Source: Fontibacillus panacisegetis (GTDB taxonomy: Bacteria; Bacillota; Bacilli; Paenibacillales; Paenibacillaceae). Taken from it: a DNA stretch of 64,000 nucleotides. Below the pieces are notes generated by a model that did not search any database, was not told where the DNA came from, and saw only the letters and a list, made by a program, of their open reading frames with translations. The stretch covers positions 1 through 64,000 of the forward strand of contig NZ_FNBG01000018.1 of NCBI RefSeq assembly GCF_900102215.1, given 5' to 3'. Of this stretch, positions 17,475 to 26,623 are shown in pieces. A program made the translations under genes and the position numbers. Position 1 is the stretch's first letter; every line of letters starts with the position of its first letter.

Positions 17475-19109
17475 TTACTCAAGGTTGCTGAATTGGTTTT
17501 TATCCCCAATTGTAATTTTCAAATCCATTTTTTTGCCGTCACGTACGATGTTGAACGTAACTTCTTTGCCAACTTCTTGCTTCTGAATGTATTCAATTAA
17601 AGACTCTTTGGTAGCAAAGCTCTTACCGTCTGCACCAGTTATGATGTCGTAAGGACGAAGATCTGCATTGTATGCTGGCGATTTATAGACTATGTTCGAT
17701 ACAATGGAGCCTTCTTTTACATCAGTATCCATTTGCTTAGCTACCTCATTCGTCATCGTCATCAGAGTTGCCCCGATAAATGGTACCGGTGTTTTTGGAA
17801 TTTCCTCGTTATTCTTCAATTTATCCAGCACTTCGCTAATCGTACTCGTCGGAATTGCAAAACCAATCCCTTGAGAATCCGAGCTAACAGCTACGTTAAT
17901 ACCGACTACCTCACCATTCAGGTTAAGGAGAGGGCCGCCAGAGTTACCTGGGTTAATAGAAGCATCTGTTTGCAGCAAATGCTCATATTCACGATTCGCC
18001 TCACCGTTCTCACCAGCAATTGTAATTCCACGTTCCTTCGCACTAAGTACACCTGTAGTTACAGTATGGTCAAAGCCTTGCGGATTACCAATGGCTACTA
18101 GCCATTCACCCACCTGCGTACTATCAGAGTTAGCAAGCGGAATCGATGGGAAATCAGAAGATCCTTCTATTTTCAGAACGGCAAGATCCAGTTCATAGCT
18201 TTTGCCAAGCACTTTTGCTTCATATGGCTTCTCTGTATCCTGCACAGTAACCTGAACAACATCTGCATTATGAACTACATGTTCATTAGTTAGAATATAT
18301 CCTGTCTTGTCAAAAATAAATCCTGATCCAATACCTGTCTGAACTAATTGATCAGAGCCTGATGAAGATCCACCATTATTGCCAGATCCTCCATTATTGC
18401 CAGACCCACTATCTCCATTGTAATCATCTCCGAAGAAGTAACGATAAAACGGATCGCTGCTGTAAGGATTAGATTGACCTGACTGTCGCTTACTCGATTT
18501 TACCAATGTTTCAATTTTTACAACCGCAGGTCCGGCCTGTTGAACTACATTGGTGACATCACCAGGATTCATCATCGGATATGAAGCAGTGGATGCTTTT
18601 GTTGAAGAACCGGAATCATTCTGGGCCTTGCTTGCCGTCGTTGGCGTCGTTGAAGCGGTAGTCGCCTGATTTGAAGTGAACAGGTTTGCCTTGTCGGCAT
18701 ACACCATTGCTCCAGTCATTATGAGCATTCCTGCAAGTACACCAGCGATGACCGACTTAACTGACGATTTTTTCCGCGGTTGGCTATATTGCCAGTTTGA
18801 ACTGTTCCTTGCTTGCACCGAAGGTTTCCCACTGCCATTACCATTCGAACCGTCGGAACTCTCACCCGATTTGTAAAATTCATAGGATGAGGTCGGGATA
18901 GGTTTAACAGGTTCAGGTTTCGTAATTTCTACATCTCCAGACTGGTTGCGCTCTGCTGAGTAATTAGGTGTGCTGTTATCTTTACCATACGATTGAAACG
19001 GTCCATAGGAATAATAATAGGATGTGTCATTTGATCCTTGAGATTGCTTCTCTCTATTACGATCATCCTCGTTAAAAGGTTGTCCTGATTTGTTCTTCTC
19101 TTCTTCCAT
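17475..19109 (-). CDS. Membrane-anchored HtrA-type serine protease with PDZ domain
   Basis: A 544-residue S1C protease degrading misfolded exported proteins. A polar cytoplasmic N-terminus (1-115), one membrane segment (about 118-138) and a Ser/Thr/Gly-rich linker precede the trypsin-like domain with catalytic His277 (TNEHVVH), Asp308 (YELDLAVL) and Ser390 (NPGNSGGPL). A C-terminal PDZ domain starts near 440. The Gly/Asn/Ser tract at about 230-252 is low complexity. Start at 19109 (MEEEKNK), with AAGGAGG upstream. It lies between the LiaFSR genes and an OmpR-type pair, fitting an envelope-stress neighbourhood. Confidence 0.93.
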   Translation of the reverse strand: MEEEKNKSGQPFNEDDRNREKQSQGSNDTSYYYSYGPFQSYGKDNSTPNYSAERNQSGDVEITKPEPVKPIPTSSYEFYKSGESSDGSNGNGSGKPSVQARNSSNWQYSQPRKKSSVKSVIAGVLAGMLIMTGAMVYADKANLFTSNQATTASTTPTTASKAQNDSGSSTKASTASYPMMNPGDVTNVVQQAGPAVVKIETLVKSSKRQSGQSNPYSSDPFYRYFFGDDYNGDSGSGNNGGSGNNGGSSSGSDQLVQTGIGSGFIFDKTGYILTNEHVVHNADVVQVTVQDTEKPYEAKVLGKSYELDLAVLKIEGSSDFPSIPLANSDSTQVGEWLVAIGNPQGFDHTVTTGVLSAKERGITIAGENGEANREYEHLLQTDASINPGNSGGPLLNLNGEVVGINVAVSSDSQGIGFAIPTSTISEVLDKLKNNEEIPKTPVPFIGATLMTMTNEVAKQMDTDVKEGSIVSNIVYKSPAYNADLRPYDIITGADGKSFATKESLIEYIQKQEVGKEVTFNIVRDGKKMDLKITIGDKNQFSNLE

Positions 19110-19259
19110 TGCAATTAACCTCCTTACCCTGATCAATCAAGGGCTCTTGTTTACTTGTTCTTATTGTGTACCACTAACCTTAAACGTACCTTAAAAACAA
19201 TTAAAAAGGAGATAAAACCTACTTCGTGATCAAAAGCTGGATTTTTGAATACCTCTACG

Positions 19260-19913
19260 CTACGAGACCCAGCCTTGACGGTGGGCGTAGATAGCAAGCT
19301 GCGTCCGATCATCAAGCTCACATTTCATCAACAAATTACTGACATGCGTCTTGACTGTCTTGATACTTATATGTAATTCCTCTGCAATATCCTTATTCGT
19401 CTTACCTTCTGCGATTAACAGCAATACTTCTTTTTCACGTTCAGTCATTCCTGAATCATCGCTCTGTACGGTGCGCTGACGTAGTCCACGGGTTAAAGCC
19501 TGAGCTACATCACCAGTCATTACTGGCATGCCTCGATAGGCTCCTTGAAGGGCATAAATAAGTTCCTCAGCAGATACTGTCTTGAGTACATAACTTACCG
19601 CTCCTGCCTCTACAGACTGCACGACAAGATCGTCCTCCAGAAAGCTGGTTAGAATAACTATTTTTAGGCCCTGATAACGACTTAACAATTCTTTGGTCGC
19701 CTCAGCACCATTCATGACAGGCATCATTAAATCCATAAGAATAATATCCGGCATTCCATCCTCAATGCCTTGGTCAATCAGATTAACCGCTTCCTGTCCA
19801 TTACTAGCCTCAGCTATAACTTCGAATCCCGGATCTAGCATAATATATGTTTTAAGACCCATTCGGACCATATCGTGATCGTCAACTATCATAACTTTGA
19901 TCTTGTCGCTCAT
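19260..19913 (-). CDS. liaR: LiaR-like NarL-family response regulator
   Basis: A 217-residue regulator: receiver domain with DDHDMVR and phospho-acceptor LMDLMMP, then a LuxR-type helix-turn-helix with TEREKEVLLLIAEGKTNKDI and ISIKTVKTHVSNLL. The start overlaps the kinase stop by four bases (ATGA), indicating translational coupling. It is the third gene of liaF-liaS-liaR, the module that responds to lipid II-cycle antibiotics in Bacillales. The symbol rests on gene order and domain composition, not on a measured target. Confidence 0.88.
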   Translation of the reverse strand: MSDKIKVMIVDDHDMVRMGLKTYIMLDPGFEVIAEASNGQEAVNLIDQGIEDGMPDIILMDLMMPVMNGAEATKELLSRYQGLKIVILTSFLEDDLVVQSVEAGAVSYVLKTVSAEELIYALQGAYRGMPVMTGDVAQALTRGLRQRTVQSDDSGMTEREKEVLLLIAEGKTNKDIAEELHISIKTVKTHVSNLLMKCELDDRTQLAIYAHRQGWVS

Positions 19914-20953
19914 TCCTGTTCTCCCCTTTTTGCATCCTCAAACTTAGGAATATGTACACGAATCGTTGTTCCAGCCCCCGGATTACTGATGATTTCAACA
20001 TGCCCGCCAAGCTTTTCCGCACGTTCCTTCATCGTCGTTAATCCGTAGGAACCTTGCTTTTGATAAGAGCTGCTAAAGCCTTGACCATCATCACTGATAC
20101 TCAGCACAACCTGCCTTGGCCCCTCTTTAAGCGATAAACTTACCATTTTTGCTCCAGCATGCTTTACGATATTTGCCATGGCTTCCTGAATAATAAGAAA
20201 TAACTGATGTTCCTTCGCTTCGGACATATCACCCTGAAGATCCATTTCCTTAATGCCTTTGAGGCTATTTTGACGACAATAATCAGGGAACCATTGATCC
20301 AATGCTTCCGCCAGCGTCTTGCCGACTAATTCCATCGGGCGAAGCTGGGCAATTAACGCTCTCATCTGCTTCTGCGCCGTATTAGACATAAGAATAAGCT
20401 GCTCAAGAACCAATTTGGCATGTGCCTCATTGCTTTCAAGCACTTTGGGCAGCGACGAGGCTGACATATGAATCGCAAATAGCTGCTGGCTAACGGTATC
20501 ATGCAAGTCACGTGCCATGCGACGTCTTTCTTCCAATACCGCTTTTTCCGAAGCCTGCTCCTTCTCTATTACTTCCTGTTCACCAAGCTTTTGAAGCAGT
20601 TGCATCTTCTTCTCAACCGCATCGGTCATATTGTTAAATTCCTGGTATACCCCGGAAAAGGATTGATCCGATGTTTCAGGCATTCGAACCGTCAAATTCC
20701 CATTTGCTACTTGTAGCATATTCAGATGCAGGTTATCAATCCGTCCCTGAATCCGTCTACCTGCTATATATCCTATAATGAGCGTCAAAACGACGATCGC
20801 CACTATATCGTAAATCCATATCCTGGGATCATTCACTAAAATGACCCCAGTTACAGACCCAATATATAGCGCGATCGCCGCCAAGCTTCCTGTCAGTAAA
20901 AAATAAAATATAAGCTCCCATTTCGTATTTTTAAGAATTCGTTGTACAAACAT
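19910..20953 (-). CDS. liaS: LiaS-like sensor histidine kinase
   Basis: A 347-residue intramembrane-sensing-type kinase. Two membrane segments (about 13-33 and 45-65) are joined by a very short external loop, followed by HAMP, HisKA_3 with RRRMARDLHDTVSQQLFAIH and an HATPase with ISDDGQGF and GLTTMKERAEKLGG. Small extracytoplasmic loops are typical of LiaS, which senses through LiaF. It starts four bases after the liaF stop and overlaps liaR. Confidence 0.9.
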   Translation of the reverse strand: MFVQRILKNTKWELIFYFLLTGSLAAIALYIGSVTGVILVNDPRIWIYDIVAIVVLTLIIGYIAGRRIQGRIDNLHLNMLQVANGNLTVRMPETSDQSFSGVYQEFNNMTDAVEKKMQLLQKLGEQEVIEKEQASEKAVLEERRRMARDLHDTVSQQLFAIHMSASSLPKVLESNEAHAKLVLEQLILMSNTAQKQMRALIAQLRPMELVGKTLAEALDQWFPDYCRQNSLKGIKEMDLQGDMSEAKEHQLFLIIQEAMANIVKHAGAKMVSLSLKEGPRQVVLSISDDGQGFSSSYQKQGSYGLTTMKERAEKLGGHVEIISNPGAGTTIRVHIPKFEDAKRGEQE

Positions 20954-20957
20954 GGCC

Positions 20958-21890
20958 CTACCCCACCATATTCACTTTAACGTCACCGATAAAGACGCTA
21001 ACGACTAGCTTTACCTTTTTGCTTGCTTCTCCATAATGTGGAGACTCGACCTGAACACTGCTCATAAACCCGCCTTCTTTTTGATTCAGAACCTTCAAGT
21101 CACCAATAAACGCATTAGAATTGGCAACAATTCCTAGATCCATATCATCAGGAATGAATACCTTCACATCACCGATAAATGCAGATACATTGATCTTTGT
21201 CTCGCCGTAAGGAATTTGCGCTTTCGTTAAATCAATTATCGTATCGCCTATGAAATGGGAAATGTTCATTGGTTTCAATTGAAAATAATCCTGGCCAATA
21301 CGTACATCACCGATAAATCCTGACTTATTAATTGGCTCTCCTTTATCATTGTAGGAGTCACCCATATCATAATGTCCATAACTACTATGGTTACTCTGAT
21401 TGAATTTATGCTCTTTCTTTGCTTGCTCCTTCTCCATCGATCCAAAAATTGAATCCAGCGGGGACTCTATCTCTGAAATATTCATTGGAGGAACAGGTGG
21501 TGTAGCAGGCGCTGAAGTCGTAAACTCATCGCGTCTGGACGATTTCTTGTTAGATGGCTTAAACAACATATGCAGTCCACCGATAATCAATGCAACCGGG
21601 AGGAAAAATTTAAAGAAATCACTAGGTGATAAATAAATTAAATCAAGATTTCTCCCCAGAAAATATCCTCCAAGTACTATCAAAACTAGGCTACCAATTA
21701 GATTGGAATTCCGACGACCTCCATTAGCAAAATGCGTAATCCCCGCAAGAATTAAAAACACGGGCCAATAGGTTGAGAAAAGGTAGCCTATACTAATATC
21801 TGTTATCCCGAGTTGATTAAGCAGGAAAATAACGCCGATCCCGATCAGCACCAGTCCACCCATAAACCTTCCCCAAATATCGTTTTTCAT
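20958..21890 (-). CDS. liaF: LiaF-like membrane protein
   Basis: A 310-residue protein with four N-terminal hydrophobic segments (about 1-105) and a C-terminal beta-helical region made of repeated SAFIGDVKV, NAFIGDLKV and SVFIGDVKVN motifs (about 190-310), the LiaF/YvqF C-terminal domain. LiaF inhibits LiaRS in unstressed cells. I start at the ATG at 21890 (MKNDIWG), preceded by GGAGG with seven-base spacing. It is the first gene of the operon. A perfect 18-bp palindrome lies 86 bp upstream of the start. Confidence 0.92.
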   Translation of the reverse strand: MKNDIWGRFMGGLVLIGIGVIFLLNQLGITDISIGYLFSTYWPVFLILAGITHFANGGRRNSNLIGSLVLIVLGGYFLGRNLDLIYLSPSDFFKFFLPVALIIGGLHMLFKPSNKKSSRRDEFTTSAPATPPVPPMNISEIESPLDSIFGSMEKEQAKKEHKFNQSNHSSYGHYDMGDSYNDKGEPINKSGFIGDVRIGQDYFQLKPMNISHFIGDTIIDLTKAQIPYGETKINVSAFIGDVKVFIPDDMDLGIVANSNAFIGDLKVLNQKEGGFMSSVQVESPHYGEASKKVKLVVSVFIGDVKVNMVG

Positions 21891-21975
21891 CACATAGCCT
21901 CCATCATCAAACATTTATGTATTTAGTGTAACTTATGTCATGTTTTTATTACAGCGGCCCCGGATGGAACCTTGT

Positions 21976-21993
21976 ATCGGTCTCGAGACCGAT
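21976..21993. promoter_or_regulatory. Perfect palindrome upstream of liaF
   Basis: ATCGGTCTCGAGACCGAT is an 18-bp perfect palindrome. A weak minus-strand promoter (TGTAAT at 21953, TACACT at 21930) lies between it and liaF, placing it just upstream of the -35. It is a candidate autoregulatory LiaR site, or a hairpin ending the converging transcript. Confidence 0.5.
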
Positions 21994-22133
21994 AAGAGAA
22001 TCAATACTATTATTATTAATAATAACATAACCTGCCTAAGAACACGTCTGTCGTTTTACATACGCTGCAATAAAAAAAGGCCTCCCTTAGCCACAAAATA
22101 TGACTTTCGGAATAGCCCGTAGCTTATTCATAT

Positions 22134-22835
22134 TTAGATTGCTTTCTCCCACAAGTTGTCCGGAATTTCCTTACTAACTTCCATCGCTTTGCCCAGCTCT
22201 TTCAGCATGGCTTCCGTCAGCTTGCCATTCCCTTTACGAATGACTTGTACCTGAACTTCCTTCTTACCCCATTCTTTATACACCTGTTTGGTCGTTTTAA
22301 AATACAAATCTATTTTATGTCCTTTAATGGCAGAGCCTTTATCTGCGACAACTCCATAACCATACCCTGGAATATAAAGAATTGTCCCCAATGGAAAAAC
22401 CTTCAGATCGGCTGCAATAGTTGAAACTGTATCTTTATCCCTGCGAACCTTGACACCCGAAAATGTTATGCCATACTGCGGATGATTAGGCCGCTTGCCT
22501 GTAGACTCATATCCTGCTGTATAACCAGTCGCCATAACTTTCACACTCAACGTTTTTTTCTTGGCTTGAACCGGCTTTGCCTCATTGTCGAGTTTCGAAT
22601 CACTGATCATCTTATGACTTCCGGATGCTTGATTCGAAGATTGCTGCAAAATTTTAGATTGTTGCCTCCACATGGATATCTCGAACTGTTGAACAGCTTG
22701 GGACTTATATAGAGAAGTCCTGCTCAAGTTTTTAGAAAAGGCATTTATTGTATTTTCCGAGACGATCCCTTGAAATACAAGAACCACCACTAAGCAGCTT
22801 AAACCAATTTTATTCCATAAAGTTATTTGATGCAT
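22134..22835 (-). CDS. 3D-domain cell-wall protein (YuiC/YocH-like)
   Basis: A 233-residue exported or membrane-anchored protein. An N-terminal hydrophobic segment (about 10-28) precedes a polar linker and a C-terminal 3D domain with [33 protein letters not shown] and GHKIDLYF, containing the conserved aspartates. 3D domains have a double-psi barrel related to MltA lytic transglycosylases, so a role in peptidoglycan turnover or resuscitation is likely. Only a non-canonical GGGGGA precedes the ATG. It is not obviously in an operon; liaF ends transcription units on the other side. Confidence 0.85.
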   Translation of the reverse strand: MHQITLWNKIGLSCLVVVLVFQGIVSENTINAFSKNLSRTSLYKSQAVQQFEISMWRQQSKILQQSSNQASGSHKMISDSKLDNEAKPVQAKKKTLSVKVMATGYTAGYESTGKRPNHPQYGITFSGVKVRRDKDTVSTIAADLKVFPLGTILYIPGYGYGVVADKGSAIKGHKIDLYFKTTKQVYKEWGKKEVQVQVIRKGNGKLTEAMLKELGKAMEVSKEIPDNLWEKAI

Positions 22836-23287
22836 ATGAAAATCTCCCCCTTATTCCGAAGGTTTTCCACATGCGCGATAGTTTATACATCATTTTCAAA
22901 AAAAATCGGGAATCTCGTTATTTACAGCACTGTATATGTAAATGATGGATTGTAATATGAAGTTACAATTCGCCAATCAAAAAAAGGATTGTCTAATAGG
23001 TCGGAAAGAAAAGCTGCTGTTGCTGCTGTTAGTACAAAATAGAGGAAATAATATCCTTTATATAATTAAAATACAGTGATTACGAAAGAATAAAGGAAGT
23101 AATTTCCTCTATCCCTATCGAAACTGCTCCAAATAGCTGAAAAACAGTCGATAGCAGCAAATTAGCGGAAATAACTTCCCTTATTTTTTGAGAATGGAGC
23201 CATTTTGGAGAAATAAAGGAAGTATTTTCCTTAATCCTCCAAAATGAATTTCAAGAACATGAGAGTGTCAGCTCAACCCCGGCTCCA
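22836..23287. other. Intergenic region between thrS and the 3D-domain gene
   Basis: No gene is seen in this 452-bp stretch. It contains the GGAA-type palindrome quartet (23044-23230). CATTTTGGAG at 23201-23210 is complementary to CTCCAAAATG just past unit four, so that unit sits at the tip of a longer hairpin. Confidence 0.6.
23044..23230. repeat. Palindrome quartet R3 (GGAA type, spacing 51-72-51)
   Basis: Cores start at 23044 (GGAAATAATATCC), 23095 (GGAAGTAATTTCC), 23167 (GGAAATAACTTCC) and 23218 (GGAAGTATTTTCC). The unit differs from the TGCA quartets, but four units in two pairs 51 bp apart are again found. Only the middle interval changes, from 61 to 72 bp, about one helical turn. Confidence 0.8.
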
Positions 23288-25225
23288 TTAAATAATGTGA
23301 TTTTTAATATCTCCTTGGAGCAGCTCAAGTACTTCATCAAGCGGTTTAGCTCCCAAATCACCTTCGCCACGTTTACGCACAGAAACGGCACTACTGCTTT
23401 GCTCACTCTCACCAACGACGAACATGTACGGAATTTTTTCCAATTGAGCTTCACGGATTTTGTAGCCAAGTTTCTCATTGCGCAGATCGCTTTCAGCACG
23501 AATACCTCCTGCACGAAGCTTATCTTCTACAGTACGAGCGTATTCTTCAAATGCCCCCGATACCGGTATGACTTTCGCCTGAACAGGTGCAAGCCATAAA
23601 GGCAGGTTACCCGCAAAATTTTCAAGCAAGAATGCAGTGAAACGTTCCATAGTGCCAAGAATACCACGGTGAAGAACTACAGGACGATGTTTTGCACCAT
23701 CATCACCTACGTATTCAAGCTCAAATCTTTCAGGCAGCAGGAAGTCGATCTGGATTGTCGACAATGTTTCTTCCTTGCCCAGTGCTGTTTTGACCTGAAC
23801 ATCCAGTTTAGGACCGTAGAATGCTGCTTCACCCTCAGCTTCGAAGAATGGAAGACCTGCTTCTTCAACTACCTCACGAAGCATACGTTGAGCTGTATTC
23901 CACATTTCGTCGTTAGCGAAGTATTTCTCAGTATCCTGAGGATCACGGTAGGACAGACGGAAGCGGTATTCATTAATACCGAAATCGCTGTATACTTGCT
24001 GGATTAATTCAAGCACACGAGTAAATTCGCTCTTGATTTGATCAAGACGGCAGAAAATATGTGCATCGTTCAAAGTCATGGAACGTACACGGTGAAGCCC
24101 AGTAAGTGCTCCGGACATTTCATAGCGATGCTGCATTCCAAGCTCTGCAATACGAATCGGCAAATCACGATAGCTTCTCATATCGCTCTTGTACACCATC
24201 ATATGATGCGGGCAGTTCATTGGGCGAAGAACAAATTCCTCAGTATCAATTGTCATTTTAGGGAACATGTCCTCCTGATAATGCTCCCAATGACCTGAAG
24301 TTTTGTACAGGTCAACATTACCAAGCACTGGAGTATACACATGTTGGTAACCGAGACGTTCTTCAATATCAACAATGTAACGTTCCAAAGTACGACGCAG
24401 TGTTGCACCCTTAGGCAACCAGATTGGCAAGCCTTGACCTACTAAATTGTTAAATGTGAAAATGCTCAGCTCTTTACCAAGCTTGCGGTGATCACGTTTC
24501 TTAGCTTCTTCAAGGTAATGCAAATGCTGATCCAGCTCCGCTTTTTTAACGAACGCAGTACCGTAAATGCGCTGTAGCATTTTATTATCACTATTTCCAC
24601 GCCAGTATGCACCGGCTACACTTAACAGTTTGAATACTTTAATTTTCCCTGTAGACGGTACGTGTGGCCCACGGCATAAGTCGAAAAATTCGCCTTGATC
24701 ATAGATCGAAATAACGCTATCTTCCGGCAGATCACGAATAAGCTCCAATTTGTACGGATCGCCCAACTCCGTAAAGATCGCGACAGCCTCCTCACGGCTA
24801 ACTTCACGACGAGTAATCGGCAAATTTTCACCGATGATACGTTCCATTTCTTTTTCAATTTTTTGCAAATCCTCCGGATTCAGCGGATGCTCCAAATCCA
24901 TATCGTAGTAGAATCCATCTTCAATTACTGGACCAATCCCAAGCTTAACTTCCTTACCACCAAACAAACGTTTTACAGCTTGAGCCATAAGGTGAGCACA
25001 GCTGTGACGCATAATTTCCAGACCATCCTTGGAATCGAGCGTAATAATTTCTACCTTTGCTCCATCCTCCAATTTGGTGTTCAAGTCAACTGCCTTGCCG
25101 TTAATTTTACCTGCGATTGCGTTTTTACGAAGTCCGCTGCTGATCGATGCAGCAACATCTTCAATAGAGCTTCCTTCTGCATATTCCCGAACTGCGCCGT
25201 CCGGCAAAGAAATAGAAATTGCCAC
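23288..25225 (-). CDS. thrS: Threonyl-tRNA synthetase
   Basis: Charges tRNA-Thr in the cytoplasm. The 645-residue protein has the N-terminal TGS domain ([15 protein letters not shown]), an editing domain with [15 protein letters not shown], the class II catalytic core with [13 protein letters not shown] and [14 protein letters not shown], and a C-terminal anticodon-binding domain. I choose the GTG at 25225, preceded by GGGAGG, rather than the upstream in-frame ATG inside the leader. A T-box leader controls it. In Bacillus too, ytxC lies directly upstream of thrS. Confidence 0.97.
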   Translation of the reverse strand: MAISISLPDGAVREYAEGSSIEDVAASISSGLRKNAIAGKINGKAVDLNTKLEDGAKVEIITLDSKDGLEIMRHSCAHLMAQAVKRLFGGKEVKLGIGPVIEDGFYYDMDLEHPLNPEDLQKIEKEMERIIGENLPITRREVSREEAVAIFTELGDPYKLELIRDLPEDSVISIYDQGEFFDLCRGPHVPSTGKIKVFKLLSVAGAYWRGNSDNKMLQRIYGTAFVKKAELDQHLHYLEEAKKRDHRKLGKELSIFTFNNLVGQGLPIWLPKGATLRRTLERYIVDIEERLGYQHVYTPVLGNVDLYKTSGHWEHYQEDMFPKMTIDTEEFVLRPMNCPHHMMVYKSDMRSYRDLPIRIAELGMQHRYEMSGALTGLHRVRSMTLNDAHIFCRLDQIKSEFTRVLELIQQVYSDFGINEYRFRLSYRDPQDTEKYFANDEMWNTAQRMLREVVEEAGLPFFEAEGEAAFYGPKLDVQVKTALGKEETLSTIQIDFLLPERFELEYVGDDGAKHRPVVLHRGILGTMERFTAFLLENFAGNLPLWLAPVQAKVIPVSGAFEEYARTVEDKLRAGGIRAESDLRNEKLGYKIREAQLEKIPYMFVVGESEQSSSAVSVRKRGEGDLGAKPLDEVLELLQGDIKNHII

Positions 25226-25290
25226 TGTAGTTTCCTCCCTAATAAAATTTAAGTTCAACCAACTCTGATTGTATGTGTCCGGAAACGAAC

Positions 25291-25545
25291 AAAAAAGCCC
25301 GTCCCGGAAAGGGACGAGCTTGTTATACCCGTGGTTCCACCCTCATTCGGCTCTTCCATCTAACAGAGCCCTTAATTCGGCATTATTTAACGGTAATGAC
25401 CCGGTGCTCCCTAATACCGTAATACAGGTTCGGAAACACAGCTACAAAGGGGTAAACCAAAATCGAAATCGAAGGGAATTCCAGCCAAGTTCCCTCTCTC
25501 TGTACAATTCGTTCCTTTGGATCATGTCTTTGTCAACGCTTTTAG
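25291..25545 (-). promoter_or_regulatory. T-box riboswitch of thrS
   Basis: The minus strand carries AGAGAGAGGGAA and GGCTGGAA of stem I, the T-box motif GGGTGGAACCACG (25342-25330), and a terminator pairing AGCTCGTCCC with GGGACGGGCT followed by six T (25320-25291). A candidate ACC threonine specifier lies at 25453-25451 in GGTTTACCCC. Uncharged tRNA-Thr should pair with the TGGA bulge and permit read-through. Confidence 0.93.
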
Positions 25546-25602
25546 CTTTGAAAAACATGTAAAACTTAACACGTGTAATTATATAGTGATCAACTCTCAG
25601 CG

Positions 25603-26523
25603 TCAAGTTCCTTGATCCCTTCGTCTATTCTCATGATGGAACATACTACATTGAGGACAATCCGAGCAGAGCACTACACGATCACCAAATATGCGGCGAA
25701 TTGTCGAGATAATCAGCGCCTCCGGTTCAAGTGTATGGATAAGAACACGATCTGGAGACAATGCGATGAGAGTACTCACGACAACATCCTCCATTTCCAG
25801 CTCCTGATCAGCCATTCGGGCAACCATTCCACTAGCCGGGGGAGCCTTAATCGGTGTAAAATGCTCATTTAATATTGAAAAATCGTGATCTTTTTTATGC
25901 ATCAAGTGGACTAGCGAAGTTAAAGGCTCCTGAAAATACACAAAATATTGGAGCAAGCTTATAAATTCATCATACTGCTGATCAAGCAAATATTCCTCTA
26001 CCGCATAATCCACAATTCCCTTCAGTGTGTCCTCATATTCCCTCATCCTAAATCGAACAAAACCATCAAGATTCAGACAAGGGGTACTTTCCAAAAACTT
26101 ACCCAGACTTGTTTTAATTTCTTCAATATGATTCTCTCGTGAATGCATACCGTCAATACCCGTTTCAAGCAATTTGCAGCAAAGCACTTCGACAGCCTCA
26201 TAATCTGTTTGTTCGGAAAATGAATATCTTTTAGATATCATTCTCTTGAGGATTGCCTCTTCCTTAGTGTCAATAAGAAAACGGGACAATGCGTCTGACA
26301 GCTTATCTTTTACTATAGCTGTAAGTACTGTATGATTCTTTGACTTCCTTTTGGGCAATATCTTTATTACCGTCTCGAGCAATAACATTTTATTGGGAAG
26401 GTGGTACCATTTCGACTGGACAGCGCCTTTATGTAAATCCTTTACCACTTCGCCGAGGTATCCGTAGAATTGCGATTTCTGCTCCAAAGTCTCCAGAGTG
26501 ACGTGTATCGTAAAAAAATCCAT
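25603..26523 (-). CDS. ytxC: Sporulation protein YtxC
   Basis: A 306-residue protein matching the YtxC family, whose gene also precedes thrS in Bacillus. Its molecular function is unknown. It is soluble, mostly helical, and ends with a cysteine/histidine cluster CSDCPQCSMFHH. I start at the ATG at 26523 (MDFFTIH) preceded by AAGGGGG; the longer frame to 26667 overlaps mqnC and is unlikely. The N-terminus DFFTIHVTLETLEQ and the YSFSEQTDYEAVE region are supportive. Confidence 0.8.
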   Translation of the reverse strand: MDFFTIHVTLETLEQKSQFYGYLGEVVKDLHKGAVQSKWYHLPNKMLLLETVIKILPKRKSKNHTVLTAIVKDKLSDALSRFLIDTKEEAILKRMISKRYSFSEQTDYEAVEVLCCKLLETGIDGMHSRENHIEEIKTSLGKFLESTPCLNLDGFVRFRMREYEDTLKGIVDYAVEEYLLDQQYDEFISLLQYFVYFQEPLTSLVHLMHKKDHDFSILNEHFTPIKAPPASGMVARMADQELEMEDVVVSTLIALSPDRVLIHTLEPEALIISTIRRIFGDRVVLCSDCPQCSMFHHENRRRDQGT

Positions 26524-26623
26524 GAGCTTTCCCCCTTCCGCTTCCTTCTCCAAGTATATGGTGGAGAGAAAACGTATATACGGGGTCAGCTCATGGAATG
26601 AAAGGCAGTATTTCCAGTAATTA

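Noticed and set aside
22021..22085. A-rich stretch read as a terminator between the liaF promoter region and the 3D-domain gene
   Set aside because: No sufficiently stable stem was seen by eye; the 21976 palindrome is the only strong inverted repeat.
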